Below, piece by piece: positions 18,632 to 27,184 of a stretch of 64,000 nt of DNA (positions within the stretch are counted from its first letter, which is position 1; each line of letters starts with the position of its first letter). The notes below the pieces were generated by a model, which saw only the letters and a program-made list of their open reading frames with translations, had not been told where the DNA came from and searched no databases. Source of the DNA: Paraliobacillus quinghaiensis (GTDB lineage: Bacteria; Bacillota; Bacilli; Bacillales; Amphibacillaceae); NCBI RefSeq assembly GCF_003426025.1, contig NZ_QJSH01000006.1, positions 62,001 through 126,000 of the forward strand. Direction: 5' to 3'. The position numbers and the translations under genes are program-made.

Positions 18632-19885
18632 ATGAAAGTATTTGTTATCGGAAGTGGTGGACGGGAGCATAGTATCGTTCAAAAGTTAAAGCAAAGTAAA
18701 CAAGCGTTAGATATATTTGTTGCACCTGGAAATGGTGGGATAACAACTCAGGCGACATGTGTCGCTATTTCAGACGATGATATTGAAGGACTTGTTGCAT
18801 TTGCCAAAGAGAAGCAGATTGACTGGACAATTGTCGGGCCAGAAGTGCCATTAACCGCTGGTGTAGTTGATGCTTTTCAAAAAGAGGGGTTAAGAATATT
18901 TGGACCATCTAAAGCAGCTGCTCTTATTGAAGGAAGTAAAGATTTTGCAAAAGCTTTTATGGAAAAGTATCAGATCCCTACTGCTGCTTATCGGACATTT
19001 ACTGAAGTGGAAGCGGCTAAGGCGTATTTAAAAGAAAAGGGAGCACCAATTGTTGTGAAAGCTGATGGTTTAGCGGCAGGAAAGGGTGTTGTCGTTGCAA
19101 CTACTCTTGAGCAAGCAATAGAAGCGGTAGAATCAATGTTGACTGCTAATCGTTTTGGAGATGCAGGGAGCCGTGTTGTAATAGAAGAGTTTCTTGATGG
19201 AAAGGAATTCTCGCTAATGGCATTTGTTAACGGTGAAAATGTTTATCCGATGCTACCTGCTAGAGATCATAAGCGTGCATATGATAATGATGAAGGACCA
19301 AATACAGGTGGGATGGGAGCTTTTGCGCCAGTGCCGGATCTTGATCAAGCAACTATCACGTATGCTGTTGAGCACATTTTAAAGCCCACAGCGAAAGGTA
19401 TGATTGCAGAGGGAAGATCGTTCACAGGGATTCTCTATGGTGGATTGATAGAAACTAAAGAAGGACCTAAAGTAATAGAATTTAATGCACGGTTAGGTGA
19501 TCCAGAAACGCAGGTTGTTTTACCGTTATTGGAAAATGATCTAATGCAAGTGATTGAAGACGTAACAAGTAGTAATGATCCAAAACTGACCTGGAAAAAA
19601 GGATATGCGATAGGGACGGTTGTTGCATCAAAAGGTTATCCGGGTGCTTATGCACAAGAAGTACCTTTGCCTGAATTGCACAATGATCCAGATTGTTTTG
19701 TCGTTCATGCAGGAACAAAAGTGACACCAGGTGATCAGTTTCAAGCTATTGGTGGACGTGTTTTATTGGTTGGATCTGCACAAGAAACAATGGAAAAAGC
19801 ACATGAAGCAGTATATCGTTGCTTAAAACAATTGGATCAAACAGATGATTTTTTCTACCGAAGTGATATTGGCAATGTGAAGTGA
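18632..19885 (+). CDS. purD: Phosphoribosylamine-glycine ligase
   Basis: Condenses phosphoribosylamine and glycine with ATP to GAR. This ATP-grasp enzyme shows VIGSGGREHSIVQKL at the N-terminus, VVKADGLAAGKGVVVA in the ATP-binding core and EFNARLGDPETQVVLP at the metal site. At 417 residues it is normal. It is the last gene of the operon, followed by a strong terminator. Confidence 0.97.
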   Translation: MKVFVIGSGGREHSIVQKLKQSKQALDIFVAPGNGGITTQATCVAISDDDIEGLVAFAKEKQIDWTIVGPEVPLTAGVVDAFQKEGLRIFGPSKAAALIEGSKDFAKAFMEKYQIPTAAYRTFTEVEAAKAYLKEKGAPIVVKADGLAAGKGVVVATTLEQAIEAVESMLTANRFGDAGSRVVIEEFLDGKEFSLMAFVNGENVYPMLPARDHKRAYDNDEGPNTGGMGAFAPVPDLDQATITYAVEHILKPTAKGMIAEGRSFTGILYGGLIETKEGPKVIEFNARLGDPETQVVLPLLENDLMQVIEDVTSSNDPKLTWKKGYAIGTVVASKGYPGAYAQEVPLPELHNDPDCFVVHAGTKVTPGDQFQAIGGRVLLVGSAQETMEKAHEAVYRCLKQLDQTDDFFYRSDIGNVK

Positions 19886-19977
19886 AACTGCTCTCGGTGG
19901 GGCATATACTTCCCGTTATGAAGGAAAGAGTAATAAATTTTATTTTATAGATGAATGTGAATAAAATAGAACAGATG

Positions 19978-20020
19978 AAATAGAGGTGCAATTCGATTTT
20001 GAATTGGTGCCTCTATTTTT
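19978..20020 (+). terminator. pur operon terminator
   Basis: AAATAGAGGTGCAATTC pairs with GAATTGGTGCCTCTATTT with one bulge, and a T run follows. Confidence 0.92.
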
Positions 20021-20259
20021 GTTAATAAAAATTATGTGCAATCAACTACCTAAAAGTGAATTTCTGTAAATGTAATTTTATGTATTTTATGGTAAATCCG
20101 AGAACACCCGTAACTTCAGTCATGGGATGAATCGGCTTCGTTTTTTGTTCTTTTGAAATTGAATAGATATAAAAAAAAGAAAATAAAGTAGAAATTTGAC
20201 TCTTTTTCCTCCTTTTTTGATGCTAATTTGGTAAAATAAAACTAAGGAGGTGAAAACAT

Positions 20260-21534
20260 ATGTACGGAGTTCAAAAACAACAATTACGCAATTTAACGAA
20301 AAAAGAATATTTGGCTACCAAAACAATGTGTCACCTTGCTAAAAATATGGCGAATGTCGGGTTGTACAATGTCAGACAATATTTCTTCAAAGAAAAGAAA
20401 TATTTGAACTACTATGAAAATAACAAAATCAGCAAATCCAATGAAAATTATAAATTATTGAATGCTGGCGTCGCACAACAAATTTTAATGAAAGTGGATG
20501 AAAATTTTAAGTCGTTTTTCGCCTTGAGAAAAATAGGCGCAAAAGCTCACATTCCAAACTATTTGCCAAAGGACAGTCATTTTGAGCTTACGTTCCCTCA
20601 AATCAAAATACAAAAAGATGGCTCATTCTTTTTGCCGATGTCGCCTGCTTTTAAGCGAGAATACGGCAAAGTTAATATCAAATTGCCATCCAATTTAGTC
20701 GATAAAAAAATAAAAGAGGTGCGTCTTTCTCCTCGTTATGACGGAAGATTTTTTAGTATCGAATACGTCTATCAAGTCGAAGAAGTAAAACCGAAATTAC
20801 TAAAGAAAAATATGATGTCTATCGATCTTGGAATTGACAATTTCGCAAGTGTTTTAACGACTACTGGGGCGTCTTATTTGCTAGACGGTAAAATAATTAA
20901 ATCAGTAAACCAGTGGTACAACAAGCGAAATTCTCAACTACAAGCAATCAAAGATAAACATGGCTTAAAGGTTTTATCGAGAAAACAAATGAGCTTAATC
21001 GATTATCGCAACCATTACATCAATGATTATATGAATAAAGTCGTTCATTTCTTAGTGAACAACTGCTTAAAAAACAAAATTGGACGTGTCATTGTTGGTT
21101 ATAACAAAGGTTGGAAGAAAGAATCCAACATCGGGAAAGTAAATAATCAAAAGTTTACTTCTATTCCGCATGGAAAATTTGTGAAAAAGTTAAAAGCAAT
21201 GTGCGAACGATTCGGAATCGCGTTCTACGAACAAGAAGAGTCTTACACAAGCAAAGCGAGTTTCTTAGACAAGGATGTCGTTCCAATTTACGGAAAAGGT
21301 GAGAAAACAAAACAAAAATTCAGCGGAAAAAGGGTAAGAAGAGGGTTATACAGAAGTGCCGACGGCACGTTTGTCAATGCTGATATCAACGGTGCTGCAA
21401 ACATTTTAAAGAAAAGTGGGTTTCGCTACAACTTCAAGAAAATGTGCGAAATTGTAAAACAAAACCCAACAAAAATTCGAATTTCTGAAACAAGAACACC
21501 AAAAGCAAACACAGACCTTCGGGCGAGTGCTTAG
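20260..21534 (+). CDS. tnpB: TnpB-family RNA-guided nuclease, zinc-ribbon-less, rearranged RuvC
   Basis: A 424-residue TnpB (OrfB) protein. RuvC-I is Asp189 in MSIDLGIDNFA and RuvC-III is Asp375 in NADINGAANIL. At the usual RuvC-II place, RVIVGYNKGWK, there is Gly280/Tyr281 instead of Glu; the likely replacement is Glu326 or Glu327 in YEQEESYTSKAS. The four cysteines of the usual zinc ribbon are absent; the stretch between YTSKAS and NADING is KFSGKRVRRGLYRS instead. TnpB proteins use an RNA from the right end as guide. AAGGAGG precedes the ATG. Activity is likely but not provable from sequence. Confidence 0.88.
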   Translation: MYGVQKQQLRNLTKKEYLATKTMCHLAKNMANVGLYNVRQYFFKEKKYLNYYENNKISKSNENYKLLNAGVAQQILMKVDENFKSFFALRKIGAKAHIPNYLPKDSHFELTFPQIKIQKDGSFFLPMSPAFKREYGKVNIKLPSNLVDKKIKEVRLSPRYDGRFFSIEYVYQVEEVKPKLLKKNMMSIDLGIDNFASVLTTTGASYLLDGKIIKSVNQWYNKRNSQLQAIKDKHGLKVLSRKQMSLIDYRNHYINDYMNKVVHFLVNNCLKNKIGRVIVGYNKGWKKESNIGKVNNQKFTSIPHGKFVKKLKAMCERFGIAFYEQEESYTSKASFLDKDVVPIYGKGEKTKQKFSGKRVRRGLYRSADGTFVNADINGAANILKKSGFRYNFKKMCEIVKQNPTKIRISETRTPKANTDLRASA

Positions 21535-21647
21535 TGGGGTAATTGGCGTCCCAAAAAAGGAGCAACGATGGAATATGGCGTTTTTTTGCTATGTAAAGTC
21601 CTTGCGTACTTTTCAGAATCTCGCGACTTCAGTCGAGAGTAGTTCAA
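21480..21647 (+). ncRNA. Predicted omega (reRNA) guide RNA of element 1
   Basis: Known TnpB guide RNAs start inside or near the 3' end of tnpB and run to the right end of the element, with the guide just outside. Here the right-end region from about 21480 to 21647 contains several stems, including the RE hairpin at 21619-21638. The predicted guide would be the roughly 16-20 bases from 21648 (ATGGTGCAATTAACAGG). This is inference from the family; the 5' end is a guess. Confidence 0.45.
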
Positions 21648-22040
21648 ATGGTGCAATTAACAGGCGCGTTCGTATTAATTCCTTTTATTGTTGCAATAGT
21701 ATTCAAGGGGATAGGGTTCGCTGCCATTTTCTTCGTTGAGATTATTTTGATTGTGTTCTTTATAATCGTTCTGGCAGCTTTAATTTATATTTTTATTTTA
21801 CGTTTCTTTGATGGTGAATGGTTAAAAGATTATTTAATTAATTATGTCCAAATCTTTCTTTCCGTAAGCATTTTAGTAGGTTATCAAATTATAGTGCGAT
21901 CATTTGAATTTATTGATCTATCAATGAGTCTATTTACTCTGGTACATTATTTAATTAGCTTAATTCCTTTTGGTGTTTATATTTATATTGTTGTATTGGT
22001 AATTAGCAATTGGGTTGCGTGGAAGAAAGTGTTTGCTTAA
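21648..22040 (+). CDS. Small membrane protein of unknown function, possibly truncated by element 1
   Basis: I do not recognise this 130-residue protein. It is extremely hydrophobic with about four membrane segments (about residues 4-22, 24-52, 66-84, 94-120) and ends in NWVAWKKVFA. The ATG lies immediately after the right end of element 1, with no convincing ribosome binding site in that end, so the native start may have been cut off or separated by the insertion. A bidirectional terminator follows. Confidence 0.55.
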   Translation: MVQLTGAFVLIPFIVAIVFKGIGFAAIFFVEIILIVFFIIVLAALIYIFILRFFDGEWLKDYLINYVQIFLSVSILVGYQIIVRSFEFIDLSMSLFTLVHYLISLIPFGVYIYIVVLVISNWVAWKKVFA

Positions 22041-22069
22041 CTATATATAATAGAGCCAAAAATAATACT

Positions 22070-22113
22070 TAAAAAGGTTATCATTAAAATTTAAGAAAAA
22101 TGATAACCTTTTT
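22070..22113. terminator. Bidirectional terminator
   Basis: AAAAAGGTTATCATT (from 22071) and AATGATAACCTTTTT (ending 22113) form a 15-bp perfect stem flanked by A and T runs, between two converging genes. Confidence 0.9.
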
Positions 22114-22137
22114 GAGTATTTGAAGATTGGATGTTAT

Positions 22138-23400
22138 TTAAGAAAGGTGCTTAAAGTTATTTCTTAAATCTGCCACTTCTTTTTGGACTTGCTCAGTTTT
22201 GGTTAACTGGTCAGTTAATGTGGTATTAAGCGTCATAATGCTCTCAGTCGTTTCTTCAGTGTTTTTGGTTACATTTTCCATTGTTGTTGATATTTCTGAG
22301 CTTGATTGAGAAACTTCTTGTGTGTGTTTGTTCATGTTTTGAATAACTTGTATATTTGAGACAATATTTGCGGCGATATCTTCAAAACTTTCATTAATTG
22401 TTAAGATTTTTGTAGATTCTTGATTGACTGCACTAGCTCGATTCTCAGCTTGTTTTGCGATATTGTGTACTTCGTTCAATATGCTTTCTACGGTTTGTGT
22501 GATCTGCTCTGTTGCATCAACAGAACGTTCAGCAAGCTTACGAACCTCTTCAGCTACAACAGAAAAACCCTTTCCATGTTCCCCAGCCCTTGCTGATTCA
22601 ATAGAAGCATTTAATGCTAGTAGGTTTGTTTGCTCAGAAATATCATTAATTAGTGTTACTACTTCGTCAATCTTTTCAACTTTATTAGTTAAGTCGACAA
22701 TATCATTTTTTTCTGATGCAGAACGTTTTGCGATTTTCTCCATCATTTGAGAAGACTCATTAATTTGTGAAGCACCTTTTTCAGTTCTAACTTTCATATT
22801 CTCAAAAGAAGTATTAACATTATCTAAATCAGAAGCAATTGATTGAAACTGGTTGTTCATATTCTCAGCCACTGCTGTTGTCTCTTGAAATGAGCTTAAC
22901 TGTTCTTGAGAATAAGCAGAAATCGATTCAAAATGTTGGTTAATTGCTTCAATATCATTTGTTAGAATCCCAACGTTTTCTGAAATATAGTTTGATTTCT
23001 CTTCTACGACTTGGATTTGTTCTTGTTGCTTAGATTGAAATTTTTCTATGCTGTTAAAAAGTTCATTTAGGCGACCGCCTAATATGCTAATTTCATTGTT
23101 CTTCTTAGTATTAATTCGAGTGTTTAATTCACCATTATCGAATTGCTGTATTTTTTTCTCCATCTTTTGAATCGGTTTCAATATGTAATAAGGTAATAAT
23201 GCACTAATTAAGATCGTTGCAACAATAATATTCATAAAATTATTTATCCAAATTCCGACTATACCTAGATTAATGTTCGTCAGTTCAATTAAGCTTAAAA
23301 TTAAATTAGAAACAGTTGTGTTAAGTAACAAAACGATTACCAATCCTATGGTGATTCGGAACTGGATCCTTTGCCAGAAAGGTAGTATCTTAGTTTGCAT
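22138..23400 (-). CDS. Methyl-accepting chemotaxis protein without a large sensor domain
   Basis: A 420-residue chemoreceptor. Two membrane segments (about residues 15-39 and 47-72) are separated by only a short outside loop, so it has no classical extracellular ligand domain. A HAMP segment follows ([12 protein letters not shown]), then a long coiled-coil signalling domain with the conserved hairpin tip [21 protein letters not shown]. It should form trimers of dimers and control CheA. I chose ATG 23400 because AAGGGAG lies upstream; the frame to 23487 would add a hydrophobic 29-residue tail with no such site. It might sense membrane state or a partner protein. Confidence 0.9.
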   Translation of the reverse strand: MQTKILPFWQRIQFRITIGLVIVLLLNTTVSNLILSLIELTNINLGIVGIWINNFMNIIVATILISALLPYYILKPIQKMEKKIQQFDNGELNTRINTKKNNEISILGGRLNELFNSIEKFQSKQQEQIQVVEEKSNYISENVGILTNDIEAINQHFESISAYSQEQLSSFQETTAVAENMNNQFQSIASDLDNVNTSFENMKVRTEKGASQINESSQMMEKIAKRSASEKNDIVDLTNKVEKIDEVVTLINDISEQTNLLALNASIESARAGEHGKGFSVVAEEVRKLAERSVDATEQITQTVESILNEVHNIAKQAENRASAVNQESTKILTINESFEDIAANIVSNIQVIQNMNKHTQEVSQSSSEISTTMENVTKNTEETTESIMTLNTTLTDQLTKTEQVQKEVADLRNNFKHLS

Positions 23401-23675
23401 GTTGTTTTTCTCCCTTGTTTTTCTTGATGTAATAGAAATAATAATAAACCGAAGTGAAAATGTGAAGTATTGAATTTTTAGTATCAAAACACGCTAAAGA
23501 GGATATTCAATTTCTATGAAAAAAACTGTTATAAATGCTTGTGTGTTTACATTGTTGATAAATTAAAAAGAAGCAATGCTATCTTAGAGTAATTTTGTTA
23601 TAATTTTATCTGAAACAAACGATTGTACAAACATAAGTTACATATTTTATATAATAGAAAAGGTGTGTGTTGTTA

Positions 23676-24734
23676 ATGAAGAAGAATCTGATATTGGTCT
23701 TATTGTCTTTTCTCTTGATTGGATTAATTGCTTGTTCAAATAATACAGAAGAAACTAATTCGGAACCAGAAATGGAGCCAGACCCAGTAGAAGAGTCAGA
23801 GCCCGAATCTGAAACAGAACCTAAGCCTGAGCCTAAGTTACCAAATGTTTATCCGCTAACTGGTGAGCGAACAGATCAGGAAGTTGATAATCGAATCGTT
23901 TCTGTGATGGTTAATAATCACCCGAAAGCTAGACCACAAACAGGCTTATCACAGGCGGATATAGTTATTGAAATTTTAGCAGAGTATAATATCACCAGAT
24001 TCATGGCTTTATTTCAAAGTGAACAACCTGATGTAGTTGGACCTGTTAGAAGTGCTCGTCCTTATTATTTTAATACAGCTGACAATTATGATGCGTTATA
24101 TGTGTATCATGGTGCTGCTGGTTTCATTGAGGACATGCTCAAAAATGGAGCAGCTGATTATCTAAATGGTGCATACTATGATAATGATGGTCACTTATTT
24201 GAACGCGCAGACTTTCGCGTAGCGCCACATAACTCTTATTTGCAGTTTGATGCAGTGTATGAAGTTGCAGAAAAAAAAGGGTATGAAGTAACAGTTAATC
24301 ATGAACCATTACCATTTTTAGAAGAAGATGATGAAATAAATGGGACAGCAGTTTCTGAAATCTCCTTCAATTATACGTCAACACCAGTACGCTATGTGTA
24401 TGATGCAGCATCTGAAGTGTATTTACGTTATAATGGTGAGGAACAAACTGTTGAATTAGATACAGAAGAGGCTATTCAATTAGATAATGTCTTTCTTGTT
24501 GAAACACACCACGAAGTCATTGATGATTCAGGGAGACGAGAAGTTGACTTAGAATCTGGTGGCAATGCTTACCTCCTTCAAAAAGGCACATTACAAAAAA
24601 TCCAATGGGAAAATCGAGATGGTCGAATTATTCCGGTTCGTGATGGAGAAGAAGTAGGTTTTGTACCAGGAAAAACATGGATTAACATTATTCCTGAGGA
24701 CCCTGGTTTGTCAGGCGTAGAAGAGATAGAATAA
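23676..24734 (+). CDS. yerB: DUF3048 lipoprotein, YerB family
   Basis: A lipoprotein with signal peptide and lipobox LIAC at about residues 15-18, then a Glu/Pro-rich spacer (PDPVEESEPESETEPKPEPK), then the DUF3048 domains starting NVYPLTGERTDQEVDNR and containing GPVRSARPYYF and VYHGAAGF. Its function is unknown. I chose ATG 23676; AAAGGTG (23658-23664) could instead serve TTG 23670. The order yerB-yerC before pcrB is conserved in B. subtilis. Confidence 0.88.
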   Translation: MKKNLILVLLSFLLIGLIACSNNTEETNSEPEMEPDPVEESEPESETEPKPEPKLPNVYPLTGERTDQEVDNRIVSVMVNNHPKARPQTGLSQADIVIEILAEYNITRFMALFQSEQPDVVGPVRSARPYYFNTADNYDALYVYHGAAGFIEDMLKNGAADYLNGAYYDNDGHLFERADFRVAPHNSYLQFDAVYEVAEKKGYEVTVNHEPLPFLEEDDEINGTAVSEISFNYTSTPVRYVYDAASEVYLRYNGEEQTVELDTEEAIQLDNVFLVETHHEVIDDSGRREVDLESGGNAYLLQKGTLQKIQWENRDGRIIPVRDGEEVGFVPGKTWINIIPEDPGLSGVEEIE

Positions 24735-24762
24735 ACAGCAATTGAAAGGAGTAGTGCGTTCG

Positions 24763-25062
24763 ATGCAGATCGATAAATTAAGAGGCGAACAGTTGGATCA
24801 GTTATTTGATGCTATTTTAACATTAAAGGACCGTGAAGAGTGCTACAGATTTTTTGATGATATTGCAACAATGAGTGAAATTCAATCTTTGGCACAACGT
24901 ATACAAGTAGCAAAAATGTTGAAAGAAGGTCATACGTATCACGCGATAGTTGAAGAATCGAGTGCATCGACAACAACTATTTCTCGTGTGAAAAGATGCC
25001 TGACGTATGGTAATGATGGTTATCAAATGGTGTTGGAGCGATTAGAGAATGAAGAAGAGTAA
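24763..25062 (+). CDS. yerC: YerC/YecD family TrpR-like regulator
   Basis: A 99-residue protein with a TrpR-type helix-turn-helix: SEIQSLAQRIQVAKMLKEGHTYHAI followed by the recognition segment ASTTTISRVKRCL. The conserved start MQIDKLRGEQLDQLF shows that ATG 24763 is right rather than the TTG frame at 24742; AAAGGAG is upstream. The DNA target is unknown. Confidence 0.9.
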   Translation: MQIDKLRGEQLDQLFDAILTLKDREECYRFFDDIATMSEIQSLAQRIQVAKMLKEGHTYHAIVEESSASTTTISRVKRCLTYGNDGYQMVLERLENEEE

Positions 25063-25099
25063 GTAAATATAGAGGCTTGAGATTAGGGAGGCAATTTAC

Positions 25100-26086
25100 A
25101 TGGTACGATTCGGAATTATCGGGACGAACTGGATTACGGAAAGTTTTATTAATGCCGCAAAAGAAGTTGAAGAATTTGAATTAGCAGCAGTCTATTCACG
25201 AACTGAGGATAAAGCCAAACAGTTTGCGAGCAAATTCTCACTTGAAGTTACATACACAGATATAGACGCATTTTTTGCGAGTGATCAAATAGATGCTGTT
25301 TATATTGCAAGTCCAAATGCAATTCATGCAGAACAAGCAATTCAAGCGATGAATAATGGTAAGCATGTGATTGTAGAAAAGGCGATTGCATCAAATACCA
25401 CAGAGGTAAAAGCGTTAATTGAAGCCGCTCAGGCAAATGGCGTATTATTGATGGAAGCATTAAAAACAACATTTTTGCCAAACTTTCAAGCTATTGAAGA
25501 AAATTTACATAAGGTAGGACCTATTCGTCGTTACTTTGCGAGTTATTGTCAATACTCCTCTCGTTATGACGCATATAAGGAAGGTACCGTATTAAATGCG
25601 TTTAAGCCAGAATTTTCGAATGGTTCGTTAATGGATATTGGTATTTATTGTATCTATCCAATGGTTGCTCTATTTGGTAAACCAAAACAAGTGTTAGCAA
25701 ATGCGTACATGCTTGAATCTGGTGTAGATGGACAAGGCAGTGTGTTGTTTGATTATGGTCAGATGAATGGTGCTGTAATGTTTTCTAAAATCACAAATTC
25801 ATACCTACCATCCGAAATTCAAGGGGAAAACGGTTCTATTCTGATGGATAATATTAGCCAGCCAACTAAAGTAGAAATTCGATACAAAGATGGAACGGTT
25901 GAGGATATTACAAGAGAACAAAAAGAAAATACAATGTATTACGAGGCAAAAGCATTTATCGATGCAATTAATGCTGGGCAAACAGAGTCTACAGTTAATA
26001 CGTTTGAACGAACGTTAGTAACAGCCTCTATCCTAGAAGAAGCCAGACAACAAATTGGTCTTGTTTTTCCAGCAGACCAAGCATAA
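25100..26086 (+). CDS. Gfo/Idh/MocA family oxidoreductase
   Basis: A 328-residue NAD(P)-dependent dehydrogenase. The Rossmann motif GIIGTNWIT is at residues 5-13; the EKAIASN segment (residues 94-100) carries the conserved Glu-Lys, and a C-terminal alpha/beta domain contains GSLMDIGIYCIYPMVALFG. It resembles B. subtilis YulF most, but the substrate, probably a sugar or polyol, is not known. GGGAGG precedes the ATG. It is inserted between yerC and pcrB. Confidence 0.85.
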   Translation: MVRFGIIGTNWITESFINAAKEVEEFELAAVYSRTEDKAKQFASKFSLEVTYTDIDAFFASDQIDAVYIASPNAIHAEQAIQAMNNGKHVIVEKAIASNTTEVKALIEAAQANGVLLMEALKTTFLPNFQAIEENLHKVGPIRRYFASYCQYSSRYDAYKEGTVLNAFKPEFSNGSLMDIGIYCIYPMVALFGKPKQVLANAYMLESGVDGQGSVLFDYGQMNGAVMFSKITNSYLPSEIQGENGSILMDNISQPTKVEIRYKDGTVEDITREQKENTMYYEAKAFIDAINAGQTESTVNTFERTLVTASILEEARQQIGLVFPADQA

Positions 26087-26091
26087 TAAGT

Positions 26092-26117
26092 AGCTAGTCC
26101 ATTCGGGCTAGCTTTTC
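26092..26117 (+). terminator. Terminator after the oxidoreductase gene
   Basis: AGCTAG (26092-26097) and CTAGCT (26107-26112) form a stem and TTTT follows. Stem length is modest. Confidence 0.6.
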
Positions 26118-26185
26118 TAATGGAGTTAATGAGACTACCCTTAGAAACGCTTTTTTTCTAAAGGATTGTTGCTTAATTTATCGAA

Positions 26186-26316
26186 CACCGCGATAATTCG
26201 ACTTTCGCTGAATTATTTTTGATTTCGCCGAATAAATTGCAATATCGCCGAATTATCGGTATTTTCGCCGAATAAATGCTCAATATCGCCGAATTATCGC
26301 TAATGTCACCAGATTT
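26186..26316. repeat. Degenerate 20-21 bp phased tandem repeat, array 2
   Basis: Cores of the type CGCCGAAT begin at 26206, 26226, 26246, 26266 and 26287, with weaker copies at 26186 (CACCGCGATAAT) and 26307 (CACCAGAT). Intervals are 20, 20, 20, 20, 21 and 20 bp. As in array 1, two unit types alternate (CGCCGAATAAATTGC and CGCCGAATTATCG). No spacer separates the copies, so this is not a CRISPR array. It lies downstream of a gene end, as array 1 does. Confidence 0.82.
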
Positions 26317-26438
26317 ATTTATTACGCATTTCATATCAAGTCCGAATATTTAAAGCAACGATATTTACGCAAAGAGCCTTTAGAAAAGTCTAGTTCATTT
26401 TAAATTCTCTAGATATAGTACTGAATTTTGTCGGATTT

Positions 26439-26448
26439 TTGGTATAAT
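26439..26448 (+). promoter_or_regulatory. Predicted extended -10 promoter of pcrB
   Basis: TTTGGTATAAT gives a TG-N-TATAAT extended -10 (TATAAT at 26443-26448), 37 bases before the pcrB start. No good -35 is visible at 17 bp. Confidence 0.55.
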
Positions 26449-26484
26449 GAAATAATGGATAACTAGTGAGTGGGGGCTAGCGTT

Positions 26485-27171
26485 TTGTATAATAGAAAAG
26501 AATGGAAACATATATTTAAATTAGATCCAAACAAGGAAATTTCAGATGAACAACTAACAAAAATCTGTGAATCAGGAACAGATGCAGTAATCGTCGGTGG
26601 AACAGATGGCGTTACATTAGATGGTGTTTTACATTTATTAAGTCGAATTCGTATGTATACAGTGCCTTGTATTTTAGAAGTTTCAACAATGGATGCTGTT
26701 ACACCAGGTTTTGACTTTTATTATATTCCAATGGTGTTAAATAGCCAGGAGAAAAAATGGATGATGGACATCCAACATCAAGCAGTTAAAGACTTTGGAC
26801 ACATGCTTGATTGGAATGAACTTGTTGCACAAGGCTATTGTATCTTGAACCCCAATGCAAAAGCGTATCAACTTGCTAACTGCAGCTTACCAACTGAAGA
26901 GGATGTTGTAGCTTATGCGCAAATGGCGGAGCATATGTTTCATTTACCAATTTTTTATTTAGAATATAGTGGGACGTATGGTGATTCACAACTCGTAAAA
27001 CGTGTGAGTCGAGAATTAGAGCAAACACAACTTTTTTATGGTGGTGGCATTACAAATAAAGAGCAGGCAAAAGAGATGGCTGCATATGCAGATGTTATCG
27101 TTGTTGGTAACAGTATTTATGATAACTTTGACCAAGCTATAGAAACAGTACAAGCAGTAAAAGAAGGATAA
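26485..27171 (+). CDS. pcrB: Heptaprenylglyceryl phosphate synthase
   Basis: Transfers a heptaprenyl chain to sn-glycerol-1-phosphate, giving an archaeal-type ether lipid precursor in Bacillales. The TIM barrel shows [14 protein letters not shown], the [12 protein letters not shown] strand and the phosphate-binding FYGGGI and [10 protein letters not shown] chose TTG 26485: it gives [16 protein letters not shown], the same beginning as the B. subtilis protein, and exactly 228 residues; GGGGG lies 8 bases upstream. The GTG at 26470 would add five unconserved residues. Confidence 0.94.
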   Translation: MYNRKEWKHIFKLDPNKEISDEQLTKICESGTDAVIVGGTDGVTLDGVLHLLSRIRMYTVPCILEVSTMDAVTPGFDFYYIPMVLNSQEKKWMMDIQHQAVKDFGHMLDWNELVAQGYCILNPNAKAYQLANCSLPTEEDVVAYAQMAEHMFHLPIFYLEYSGTYGDSQLVKRVSRELEQTQLFYGGGITNKEQAKEMAAYADVIVVGNSIYDNFDQAIETVQAVKEG

Positions 27172-27184
27172 GGGTGGTGGAATA

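Larger units (their letters stand above)
20091..21647 (+). mobile_element. IS200/IS605-type element with tnpB only (element 1)
   Basis: The left end carries the hairpin-forming CCCGTAACTTCAGTCATGGG at 20107-20126 followed by ATGAATCGGCTTCG. The right end carries TCTCGCGACTTCAGTCGAGA (21619-21638) then GTAGTTCAA. Both contain the ACTTCAGTC core typical of these subterminal hairpins. The left boundary is placed after TTTAT at 20086-20090 and is uncertain by a few bases. No tnpA (Y1 transposase) is present, so movement would need one in trans. The left end resembles that of element 2. Confidence 0.75.

Noticed and set aside
21527-21739. 70-residue frame across the right end of element 1
   Set aside because: It runs through the predicted guide RNA and right-end hairpin into another gene's frame and shows no protein features.
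26186-26316. CRISPR-like array
   Set aside because: Same reasons as the first array: contiguous degenerate units and no cas genes.
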